From: CAIJXO01 sp964485905
Lineage (GTDB): Bacteria > Patescibacteriota > Minisyncoccia > Phycocordibacterales > GWA1-40-21
Length of the DNA stretch: 59,097 nucleotides
Direction: 5' to 3'
Assembly (NCBI GenBank): GCA_964485905.1
Contig: CAZAJY010000001.1
Coordinates: 1 to 59,097, forward strand
Part shown: positions 17,713 through 24,568 of the stretch, one piece after another
Position numbering within the stretch: the stretch's first letter is position 1
Layout of the letters: each line of letters begins with the position of its first letter
Notes under the pieces: model-generated
Seen by the model: only the letters and a program-made list of their open reading frames with translations
The model's database searches: none
Told to the model about the DNA's origin: nothing
Made by a program: the position numbers and the translations under genes

Positions 17713-18318
17713 CTAGACGATCAGTTGAAACAGCCAACTGACGATATCGCCAATAATCCAACCAAAAAAGACAATAAAAATGATCACGAGATAAATACCA
17801 TATTTTTCCAAAGTAATTAAATACTTTTCAAAATAACGCGGGGCCAGAGTAAATAAAATTTTTGAACCATCAAGTGGTGGCACTGGAACCAAATTAAATA
17901 CCCCCAAAGTAATATTCAATAAAATAATATAGGCCAATAAGGTGATGGTCGCTTCAGAAAAATTAAGAGTGACAGCAAAACGAATAATAAAAGCAAAAAT
18001 AATTGCAATCAAAAAGTTTGTTAAGATTCCAGCAATAGAAACACAAAACTCGCCCAACCGTCGATTCTTTAAATTATAGGGATTATAAGGTACCGGCTTA
18101 GCCCAACCAAAAATAAAACCAGAGTGTGTAATAAATAAGATAAAGGGCAAGATAATTGAGCCAAATAAATCAATATGTTTAAGAGGATTCAAGGTCAAAC
18201 GACCCTGATTTTTAGCCGTTGGGTCACCAAAAGCATAGGCAGTGGCCCCATGAGCGACTTCATGCGCCATCACCGAAATAATTAAGATGACAATTTGAAA
18301 AATAAAATTTATCTGCAT
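17713..18318 (-). CDS. Site-2 protease family (M50) membrane peptidase
   Basis: Predicted intramembrane or membrane-bound zinc metalloprotease of 201 residues. The HExxH motif is MAHEVAHGATAYAFGDPT near residue 19, and the third-ligand region is NLVPVPPLDGSKIL near residue 142. Four to five hydrophobic helices are visible, matching the short M50B/SpoIVFB-like form without PDZ or CBS domains. Substrates are unknown. It is divergent from rpmB. Confidence 0.88.
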   Translation of the reverse strand: MQINFIFQIVILIISVMAHEVAHGATAYAFGDPTAKNQGRLTLNPLKHIDLFGSIILPFILFITHSGFIFGWAKPVPYNPYNLKNRRLGEFCVSIAGILTNFLIAIIFAFIIRFAVTLNFSEATITLLAYIILLNITLGVFNLVPVPPLDGSKILFTLAPRYFEKYLITLEKYGIYLVIIFIVFFGWIIGDIVSWLFQLIV

Positions 18319-18329
18319 ATAAGTTTACA

Positions 18330-18403
18330 AAATTACTTTACTATGATAGCATAGCACAACTGATATTAATAATCTCTCGACATAACTCGAGACAAGGAAA
18401 AAT
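18330..18403 (+). promoter_or_regulatory. rpmB leader with shared hairpin
   Basis: The leader holds a 5-bp hairpin TCTCG (18375-18379) / CGAGA (18388-18392) followed by CAAGGAAAAAT and the start codon. Nearly the same arrangement, AATCTCTCGA then ACTCGAGACAAG, precedes hup at 46.57 kb. A possible promoter TTTACA-17 bp-TAGCAT lies upstream. Confidence 0.55.
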
Positions 18404-18649
18404 ATGGCAAAAGTCTGTGCAATAACAAAAAAAGGATCAATTGTGGGTGGTGGTTATTCTAACCGCACTCGTGCGACTAAATTCAACCCAACTGGTATGG
18501 TCCGCAAATATCCAAACCTTCAGAAAAAGAAGGTTTATGTTCCTGAACTCAAAAAATCTTTTACCTTAACTCTCTCCACCCGCGCCATCAAAACTATTCA
18601 AAAAAACGGCGCCTATGCCACTCTCAAAAAAGCGGGAATTATAAAATAA
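18404..18649 (+). CDS. rpmB: Ribosomal protein bL28
   Basis: Large-subunit protein of 81 residues. MAKVCAITKKGSIVGGGYSN and the C-terminal LSTRAIKTIQKNGAYATL match the family. It is a single gene with a hairpin leader and its own terminator, divergent from the M50 protease gene and convergent with the pseudopilin gene. Confidence 0.93.
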   Translation: MAKVCAITKKGSIVGGGYSNRTRATKFNPTGMVRKYPNLQKKKVYVPELKKSFTLTLSTRAIKTIQKNGAYATLKKAGIIK

Positions 18650-18655
18650 GTAGAA

Positions 18656-18690
18656 ACAAAAAAACAACTCCCCCGAGTCGTTTTTTTATT
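18656..18690 (+). terminator. Intrinsic terminator after rpmB
   Basis: Stem AAAAAACAACTC / GAGTCGTTTTTTT with a CCCC loop and one mismatch, followed by a T-run 10 bp past the rpmB stop. The A-run on the other side lets it act for the convergent pseudopilin gene too. Confidence 0.85.
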
Positions 18691-18700
18691 TGTTAATTTT

Positions 18701-19876
18701 CTACTCCTCTTCAGTCCCGGCTGCCAATTCTATTATTTCATCTTCCGTCAAGACTCGGTTGTAAATACGAACATCGTCTATAGAGCCAGCAAAATAATAT
18801 GGGTAACCGGCTTTGTTATTTTTTCCGATGGTTATATTTTGTGTGCTTACACCGAGTGAAATTACTGGGTCTTGAACGCCAGTAAGGGCGATGGTTTGGT
18901 TGTTTCCATCAACATAGATTGTTGCGGTGTTGCTTGCAACATCCAGTGTTCCTATTATGTGGTGCCAGTTGTTGTCACTTATTAATCCAGCTGCTACTGT
19001 GTAATAAGCTCCTCCATTGTAAAGAACATAAAGTTGGTCACTGACGTACCACAAACCAAAATTGGCACCACCAAAAAAGCGATTGTCGAACCAGTCATAA
19101 AGTTTTCCTACTATAGCGTGCATGCCTGTTGTGCTTGTTGTTTTAACCCAAGCTGACATTGATACTGCTGTTGTCATGTTAACAGCAGTACTACCTGGAA
19201 TATCAACCCAATCACTACTTCCGTTAAAAGCAAGGGCTGTGTTTATTTCACCAGCTACCGTTAATAACGATGTATTTCTCACTGCTGTTCCGTTGTAATT
19301 ACTAAGATTATCTAAAACATTTGTCGTCGCCAGGTTATCATTCATCAAATAATGCACTACTAGCCCATCACCCAAAGTACTTCCTTCTTCCTCCTCCGCT
19401 GGTGTAGTCGTACCAATAGCAATAAAGGCGGACAGTTCGGCTTCAGGGGCGGTAGTGATGATTTTGTTGGTAGGATCGATCATTACTTTGTAACCAGCAC
19501 CGTCAGTTGTGGAGGCTTGGGGATCAACGGGAATAGCCGTGATATAGGTAGGGACTAAAGCCGTTAGATCAACTAAGCCAGTGCAATCAATTTCAGAGTC
19601 GGTGGTGGTTGATAAGGAGCCGGTGTCACAGACTTCGGTTAGAGAACTGATACCAGTTAGAGAGATAGGATAACGACCCACACTAATATAATACTGCTCA
19701 ACAGCACTTTTGATTTGTTTGATGTCTGACCGACGTTCTGTGTTACGGACCTGAGCTAATTGTTTACCGGGATTGATGGCAATAATCACTATACCGGCGA
19801 GAAGGGAGATGATACCAACGACGAGGAGGATTTCCAATAAAGTGAAACCCCTTTTCTGTTTTCTGAGATTTTTCAT
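18701..19876 (-). CDS. Pseudopilin with C-terminal LamG-like domain
   Basis: Type IV pilin-like protein. The class III prepilin signal KQKRGFTLLEILLVVGIISLLAGIVIIAI lies at the N-terminus from ATG 19876, giving 391 residues; a longer frame to 19954 adds unlikely sequence. A pilin-like helix (RRSDIKQIKSAVEQYY) and a short type II pseudopilin domain with VDPQASTTDGAGYKV follow. From about residue 185 a concanavalin A/LamG-like fold appears (DGLVVHYLMNDN, STAVNMTTAVSMSAWVKT, GSIDDVRIYNRVLTEDEI). This suggests a surface-exposed carbohydrate or ligand-binding pilus component; the ligand is unknown. Confidence 0.85.
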   Translation of the reverse strand: MKNLRKQKRGFTLLEILLVVGIISLLAGIVIIAINPGKQLAQVRNTERRSDIKQIKSAVEQYYISVGRYPISLTGISSLTEVCDTGSLSTTTDSEIDCTGLVDLTALVPTYITAIPVDPQASTTDGAGYKVMIDPTNKIITTAPEAELSAFIAIGTTTPAEEEEGSTLGDGLVVHYLMNDNLATTNVLDNLSNYNGTAVRNTSLLTVAGEINTALAFNGSSDWVDIPGSTAVNMTTAVSMSAWVKTTSTTGMHAIVGKLYDWFDNRFFGGANFGLWYVSDQLYVLYNGGAYYTVAAGLISDNNWHHIIGTLDVASNTATIYVDGNNQTIALTGVQDPVISLGVSTQNITIGKNNKAGYPYYFAGSIDDVRIYNRVLTEDEIIELAAGTEEE

Positions 19877-19987
19877 TCTAAGATTTAAATTTTTAATTTT
19901 CTCTATTATACCCCCCCCCACATACTTCTTGCAAGGGAAACACACTAAAGGCAATCTTCATTATCAAAATAAATCAAAAGATGTAAT

Positions 19988-20009
19988 CAAGTACGCCATG
20001 GCGTACTTG
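19988..20009. repeat. 22-bp perfect palindrome, left copy
   Basis: Perfect palindrome CAAGTACGCCA / TGGCGTACTTG just after the stop of the Cas2-like ORF. It shares its 20-bp centre with the copy at 20441-20462 at the other end of that ORF. Confidence 0.9.
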
Positions 20010-20017
20010 GCTCTTAT

Positions 20018-20404
20018 CTACATATTCTTTTCTTCCCGGGAATAAGGTTTGGCTAATTTTAAAGTCCGTAATTGTTCCGACAGGCCAATCTTTTTCACGT
20101 AATTAAGAAAATCTCTTGGTAAAGGCGAAGGGCCGACCCAAACACTTTTTTGTACCATTACATAATCAAATCCCTTTAGTTGCCGCAGAAGCCACTCTCT
20201 CTCCTTTTTCTTATCACTAGAAATATCATACATGACAATCAAATTTTTAGGTGAATTATTTCTATAATTATGATTAAAACATTTATATTGAAAATATCTC
20301 CTTCCGAGTTCCCCCTTTCTCACAGTATTACTTTTACCTGAATTAAATACTGGTACACCAAAAGCATTTACAGTAACTCCTTTATATTTTAGATATCTTT
20401 TCAT
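20018..20404 (-). CDS. Cas2/PaaX-like small protein
   Basis: A 128-residue protein from ATG 20404 (144 from 20452, whose ATG lies inside a palindrome). The segment LIVMYDISSDKKKEREWLLRQL, then VMVQKSVWVGPSPLPRDFLNYV, resembles the Cas2-like ferredoxin fold also found in the C-terminal part of PaaX regulators. In this radiation many such stand-alone proteins are labelled Cas2. There is no cas1, no CRISPR array and no HUH motif, so a role in spacer acquisition or REP-type transposition is not supported. It is bracketed by two identical palindromes, which suggests a small mobile or self-regulated unit. Confidence 0.6.
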   Translation of the reverse strand: MKRYLKYKGVTVNAFGVPVFNSGKSNTVRKGELGRRYFQYKCFNHNYRNNSPKNLIVMYDISSDKKKEREWLLRQLKGFDYVMVQKSVWVGPSPLPRDFLNYVKKIGLSEQLRTLKLAKPYSREEKNM

Positions 20405-20440
20405 ATTTTTTATTACATTATATATTATATCACTAATCTG

Positions 20441-20462
20441 TAAGTACGCCATGGCGTACTTA
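20441..20462. repeat. 22-bp perfect palindrome, right copy
   Basis: Perfect palindrome TAAGTACGCCA / TGGCGTACTTA, 5' of the Cas2-like ORF. Together with the copy at 19988 it brackets a unit of about 475 bp. A diverged form with compensating changes lies at 52621-52636. Confidence 0.9.
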
Positions 20463-20484
20463 TATCAATACAAAATTAGTCTAT

Positions 20485-21327
20485 TTAAATGATCTCCAAA
20501 CTTTTTCCATCAGATTCGAATTTGATCATCCCTCCACCTAAAGTCTGGAGGATTTTTTCTTGAAATTGAGTAAAGATATCCAGCGCTTCCTGATTAGGAT
20601 GACCATATCTATTATTCAAACCAGCCGAGATAACCACAAAATCAGGAGAAACCGTACCAACAAATAATTCGGCGTTAGAAGTCTTGGATCCATGATGCCC
20701 GGCCTTCAGGACATCACTATCTAAAAGATCTCCGTACTTCCCCACCAAGTATTTTTCAATAATCTGTGGCGAATCGCCAGTTAAAAGAAAAGAATTTTCG
20801 CCGTAAATTAATTTACCAACAATGGAAGATTCATTGGTTTCCCAACCGGCCGTATCTTGAGTTGGAAATAAAATATCAAATTCGGTGGCTGGTCCCAGGG
20901 TTAGGACTTCCGGCGAAATGATTACTTCCGTCTGAATATTCTTTTCTTTAATTAAATTCATTAATTCAGTGTAAACATCCGAAGAAGAAGTGGTATTGGT
21001 TAAAATAAATAAACTGACCTTAAATCTTTTTAGCACTTCTACCAAACCACCGATATGATCCTGGTCAGCGTGGGTGGCTAAAACCACATCAATGGACCGA
21101 TCATAAAATGGCATCACCTTTCCCAGCTCGCGTAAAACGCTATTATTAGCTCCGCCATCAATCAGCATCTGCCGACCACCGGGTGCTTTAATAAAAATTG
21201 CATCACCCTGCCCTACATCCAAAAAAGCGACAGTTAATTTTGGATTACTAATATGAAAAAGGCAAGAAAAGAGAAAAACATTTAGAATTAACAAAAATAG
21301 GAGAAAATAAAATTTAAATTTTTTCAT
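20485..21327 (-). CDS. ComEC-type metallo-beta-lactamase domain protein
   Basis: A 280-residue MBL-fold hydrolase equivalent to the C-terminal domain of ComEC, on a separate gene. It has one N-terminal membrane helix (residues 5-24), then AFLDVGQGDAIFIK, the metal-binding THADQDHIGG near residue 88, and KAGHHGSKTSN near residue 215. In one-piece ComEC proteins this domain is thought to act on incoming DNA. It overlaps the membrane-channel gene by 14 bp in another frame, so the two are likely co-translated. Confidence 0.85.
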   Translation of the reverse strand: MKKFKFYFLLFLLILNVFLFSCLFHISNPKLTVAFLDVGQGDAIFIKAPGGRQMLIDGGANNSVLRELGKVMPFYDRSIDVVLATHADQDHIGGLVEVLKRFKVSLFILTNTTSSSDVYTELMNLIKEKNIQTEVIISPEVLTLGPATEFDILFPTQDTAGWETNESSIVGKLIYGENSFLLTGDSPQIIEKYLVGKYGDLLDSDVLKAGHHGSKTSNAELFVGTVSPDFVVISAGLNNRYGHPNQEALDIFTQFQEKILQTLGGGMIKFESDGKSLEII

Positions 21328-22786
21328 ATTTTTTCGAATTATAATGCGCTCGCCAAATTATAACAAAAAGGATTATATAGACGAGGACCATCAAAAATAG
21401 CGGAAAATTTTTAAAGCCGATTGAAGATAAAGGTAAATGAGAGAAAAGATAAATTATCCTTAAGACATAGGATAATAATAGAGAACAAATAAAAGCGACC
21501 GGAGCGCCGAGTGGAACAAAAATAAAGGCCAGTAATCCGGCTAAGAAACCAAGAAACATTATGATCGGAATAACGGGTAAAATTAAAACGTTTGTCGGTA
21601 AGGCAAAAATAGACAATAACCCCATCTTATAAATGATAAATGGTAAAACAAATATCTGAGTAGAAACTGTGGCCACAATTAATTCTCTCAATTTATATTT
21701 GGGTGTAATAAAATATAATCTTTTTTCGATTAAGGGTGAAACCCAGATTAAAGCGATAGTGGCTAAAAAAGATAATTGAAAGGAAATATCAAAAACCAAA
21801 ATTTTTGGATTTTGAATTAACATAAAAACTCCCGCTAAAAGCAAAGCGCGACTAACGTCATATTTTCGCTGAGTCGTCTTGGCTAATAAAACCAATAAGG
21901 CCATAATGGACGCTCGCATGACGGTCGCAGAAGCACCAGTCATGATAGCAAAAGCCAGAATACCAAAAACACCAAAAGATAGGGCTAGAACTCTCGGCAA
22001 AAAAGATAAAACAATCATAATTCCATCAGCAATAATAGTAATATTATAGCCAGACAAAGCGACAATATGAGAGACGCCAGCCAGACGGAAATCATTTTGT
22101 AATTCTTTGCCCAAAGAATTTTTGGCCCCCAAGATTAAACCGTTTAACAAAGCTGACTCTGGTTCTTTAATTAATAAATTTATTTTACCAATAAAAGCAT
22201 TTTTAAATGTGAACAATTTATTTTTGATGAAGGAGCCATGACCGGAGGAAATTATCTTGGCTTGAGCAAAACTAATTTGATAAAAAATATCATCCTTAGC
22301 TAAAAAACCAATATAATCAAAATCTTTGTCAGTGTCAGTAGAAAAATTTTCAGGTTTCTCTAGTTTTCCTTCAGCTGAAATAAAATCCCCATATTTAAAT
22401 TCCGGGAATAAGCCGGCGGTTACTAAAACTTTTTCATTATGGCTAAGAACAACTAATTGAGTACTTTGATCTTTAATACTTGGCTCAGCCACAATTATTC
22501 CCTCGAGAACTATTTTCTCACCAACTAAATTAGTAAAAAAACTATTTTCATTTCTTAGATCTTTTATTTCATAGCGCAAAATTCCCAGAGCCGAGGCTAA
22601 AATAAAAACAGCCGTCAAGATGATGATGACTTTTTGGGATGCAAAAAATCGACCCCAGATGAAAATCAGGAAAGACAGAAATAACAAGAAAAGGAAGAAA
22701 GAAAAACCGAGCTTAAGAAAAGAACTGACAAAAATACCAAGACTAAAACCAGCGACCAAACAATAAAAAATTTTATTGTTGGTCAT
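21314..22786 (-). CDS. comEC: ComEC/Rec2 DNA uptake channel
   Basis: A 490-residue polytopic membrane protein matching the N-terminal and competence domains of ComEC. It has about ten hydrophobic segments, a soluble part (residues 70-170), and the core LAGVSHIVALSGYNITIIADG plus FAIMTGASATVMRASIMALLV, both typical of the competence domain. The usual C-terminal MBL domain is absent and is supplied by the overlapping downstream gene. With the type IV pilus genes in the window this supports natural DNA uptake. It overlaps rnhA by 14 bp. Confidence 0.9.
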   Translation of the reverse strand: MTNNKIFYCLVAGFSLGIFVSSFLKLGFSFFLFLLFLSFLIFIWGRFFASQKVIIILTAVFILASALGILRYEIKDLRNENSFFTNLVGEKIVLEGIIVAEPSIKDQSTQLVVLSHNEKVLVTAGLFPEFKYGDFISAEGKLEKPENFSTDTDKDFDYIGFLAKDDIFYQISFAQAKIISSGHGSFIKNKLFTFKNAFIGKINLLIKEPESALLNGLILGAKNSLGKELQNDFRLAGVSHIVALSGYNITIIADGIMIVLSFLPRVLALSFGVFGILAFAIMTGASATVMRASIMALLVLLAKTTQRKYDVSRALLLAGVFMLIQNPKILVFDISFQLSFLATIALIWVSPLIEKRLYFITPKYKLRELIVATVSTQIFVLPFIIYKMGLLSIFALPTNVLILPVIPIIMFLGFLAGLLAFIFVPLGAPVAFICSLLLSYVLRIIYLFSHLPLSSIGFKNFPLFLMVLVYIILFVIIWRAHYNSKKYEKI

Positions 22787-23546
22787 ACTCTCCCCAATTT
22801 CTTATAATTTCTTGCTCATCCTCGGGAGAAATCGCCTTTTTATATTTAACATTCTTCACCCCCTTCACTCTTTGTTCGCATTCCGGCCAAGTGGCGTCAC
22901 GATAAATAATATTATTAATCAAACTTAAATAACAGTAGGCCTTAGCTTTGGAAGAAGTCTTTTTTACTTTCTTTTTATCTTCTTGCCCTAAATTTAAAAT
23001 ATCTAATTTATAACTCTCTATATTTCCTTTAAACAATTTAACTTTTTCTCCAGTCGCTAGATCCGAAGCAATTTCATCACAACGCTCATTCCCCACAATT
23101 CCGATATGACCGCCAACATATTCCCAATTAATTTTTCTTGACCGATCATTCTTATGATTTAGGCCTGCCAAATCTGCAAGTTTCTTCCACAAGTCCTGAT
23201 TTAAAACTTCTTCTGGTTTTTTATGAGGGTCATTTGAGGCCTTTTTCCAATTATTTTTCTGCCAACCATAAACCCATTTAGTAATTCCGTTTATTAAATA
23301 GCTAGAATCAGTATAAATTAAAATATCTCCTTTTTCCTTTTTTATTTTTTCTAAGGCTTTTATCGCGCCCATCAATTCCATCCGATTATTAGTTGTATGT
23401 TTCTCACTTCCGCCCAATTCTAGGATTTTTTCTCCGTCACCCTTCGATAGAACCTCAGGGTAAACAATCACCGCGCCATAACCCCCCGGCCCCGGATTCC
23501 CCTTCGACGCCCCATCTGTAAAAATTATTATTTTATTTTCTATCAT
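22773..23546 (-). CDS. rnhA: Ribonuclease HI with viroplasmin-like C-terminus
   Basis: Cleaves the RNA strand of RNA-DNA hybrids. Catalytic residues are in IFTDGASKGNPGPGGYGA (Asp), NRMELMGAI (Glu), IYTDSSYLINGI (Asp) and GNERCDEIASD (Asp). ATG at 23546 gives 257 residues, longer than the usual 150. The extra C-terminal 55 residues (KAYCYLSLINN, WPECEQRVKGVKNVKYKKA) resemble the viroplasmin hybrid-binding domain, which in most proteins is N-terminal. It lies just upstream of comEC and beside the DGR. Confidence 0.88.
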   Translation of the reverse strand: MIENKIIIFTDGASKGNPGPGGYGAVIVYPEVLSKGDGEKILELGGSEKHTTNNRMELMGAIKALEKIKKEKGDILIYTDSSYLINGITKWVYGWQKNNWKKASNDPHKKPEEVLNQDLWKKLADLAGLNHKNDRSRKINWEYVGGHIGIVGNERCDEIASDLATGEKVKLFKGNIESYKLDILNLGQEDKKKVKKTSSKAKAYCYLSLINNIIYRDATWPECEQRVKGVKNVKYKKAISPEDEQEIIRNWGEYDQQ

Positions 23547-23566
23547 AAAAAAGATTATATCACAAA

Positions 23567-23606
23567 ACACAACCGCCCCTAACCCCTCCTTGACTAAGGA
23601 GGGGAA
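23567..23606. repeat. Palindromic intergenic repeat, copy 2
   Basis: CCCCTCCTT GACT AAGGAGGGG (23583-23604) preceded by ACAACCGCCCCTAA. Same family as the copies at 4.45, 27.34, 29.15, 33.71 and 43.58 kb. Confidence 0.85.
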
Positions 23607-23623
23607 GAAACAAAATAAAAAAT

Positions 23624-23675
23624 GACCCCCCGATCCACCCCATTCGTTTGCACGAATGAAATGTATCGGAGGGTC
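23624..23675. promoter_or_regulatory. Cruciform/hairpin downstream of VR1
   Basis: Nested inverted repeat after the VR1 target gene. The outer arms are GACCCCCCGAT (23624-23634) and ATCGGAGGGTC (23665-23675) with one mismatch. The inner 7-bp stem is CATTCGT (23641-23647) / ACGAATG (23652-23658) with a 4-nt loop, GCAA on the coding strand. The Bordetella phage DGR needs a similar hairpin/cruciform just 3' of its VR for target recognition; the same role here is inference. Confidence 0.75.
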
Positions 23676-23720
23676 AGAGGATCAAAGTTTCAAAGAATCA
23701 AGAGCAGAGATTCAGATAAA

Positions 23721-24341
23721 CTACAGTTGCGGAACGACGATCCGACGCCCGTACCCGGCACCCCAGACAAAGTCGTTGGACAAACGGCGCACGCGCACCT
23801 CGAGCCGGCCAACGTACCAGAACACATGGGCGACGAAAAACTCGTCGCCCTTCTTCAATAAGAAGAAGTTGGCACTACCATTCTGAATGAGCAGGTCAGG
23901 GCGATTCTCCACCACCCAGAGGACTTGCTCGTCAGTCAGGACCAACTTGTTCAGGTCCGCGCTGTAGGCGGTGAAGAAATCGTTGAATCTGCCGTTCTTG
24001 GCCAGTTCCAACGATTCCACCAGACAGGCGGGCTTAACTTTATCATTGGCTCCGATATTCCAGTTGCGGAAATCGGTGTCAAGGTAACCGGTGAAGAGGA
24101 TCTTCATCGAACTGATAGTCCTCTTGCCAGTCGTGGCCGGGATGGTGGCCAAAAGACCGAGGCGACGGAAGTAGCCGACAATCATCTTCGTGCGGTTTTT
24201 CACCGCTTCCACGAAGAGACTGATGGCCTCCACCGTATTTTGTATCACCCACTGACCATCCTCGGTCGTGAACGACGCAAAACCATCCTGATGCTCCACC
24301 AACCGTGCTGCTATTACCGGAATCTGTGGTTCAGTAGCCAT
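23721..24341 (-). CDS. DGR target protein 1 (variable C-terminus)
   Basis: A 206-residue protein whose last 39 residues (168-206) are variable repeat VR1. The start is ATG 24341, supported by AGGAGAG 5 bp upstream; the frame extends to 24401 without support. No signal peptide or membrane helix is seen. It is paralogous to the second target over most of its length: shared positions include T..I...K.LF/IFxGYxDxDFxN, LEL.K.G.F and FFL.K...EFFVA. The C-terminal pattern WY.GRL.V.VRRLS...VW.AGYG.R..VPQL probably forms a C-type-lectin-like ligand surface, as in other DGR targets. Base composition is visibly GC-richer than the neighbouring genes. It has its own promoter and leader. Confidence 0.88.
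   Translation of the reverse strand: MATEPQIPVIAARLVEHQDGFASFTTEDGQWVIQNTVEAISLFVEAVKNRTKMIVGYFRRLGLLATIPATTGKRTISSMKILFTGYLDTDFRNWNIGANDKVKPACLVESLELAKNGRFNDFFTAYSADLNKLVLTDEQVLWVVENRPDLLIQNGSANFFLLKKGDEFFVAHVFWYVGRLEVRVRRLSNDFVWGAGYGRRIVVPQL
23724..23840 (-). repeat. DGR variable repeat VR1
   Basis: 117 bp aligned without gaps to the template repeat at 25973-26089. By hand count 15 positions differ, all at a T on the plus strand, that is an A on the coding strand. Changed codons include TR Asn, Asp, Lys and His positions. The identical segment VR1 and VR2 share continues downstream past the stop codon to the cruciform. Confidence 0.95.
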
Positions 24342-24391
24342 TTTGGCTCTCCTGTTTTTACAGATCTTCACCCACTGTCTCAAAACGTTAT

Positions 24392-24447
24392 GTTTTGCCA
24401 CAGCTTTTAATATATTTTAATAAACACACTAAAAGCTGTAGCAAAAC
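24392..24447 (-). promoter_or_regulatory. Leader inverted repeat of target gene 1
   Basis: 18-bp arms GTTTTGCCACAGCTTTTA (24392-24409) and TAAAAGCTGTAGCAAAAC (24430-24447) with one mismatch, in the 5' UTR. The equivalent element precedes target gene 2. The common part is CACAGCTTTT / AAAAGCTGT. Confidence 0.85.
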
Positions 24448-24489
24448 TTCTATTCCGCACTTATATCAAATATCTACTTTCTACCTCCT

Positions 24490-24518
24490 ATTATACACCT
24501 ACTGAACTTTTTTGTCAA
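24490..24518 (-). promoter_or_regulatory. Promoter of DGR target gene 1
   Basis: Consensus sigma-70 type promoter on the minus strand: TTGACA (24518-24513), 17-bp spacer, TATAAT (24495-24490). It implies a 5' UTR of about 140 nt containing the inverted repeat. The downstream GGTAGAAAGTAG is shared with target gene 2. Confidence 0.85.
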
Positions 24519-24568
24519 GCACAAAAAATGCACAAATTTTATTCTCAAATAAAGGCCTATTTATAAGA

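Noticed and set aside
20018..20452. CRISPR-Cas system
   Set aside because: Only a Cas2/PaaX-like ORF is present; no cas1, effector or spaced direct repeats were found in the window.
23622..23886. Plus-strand ORFs across VR1, VR2 and their hairpins (also 26331-26732)
   Set aside because: They are antisense shadows of the target genes, kept open by the GC-rich composition.
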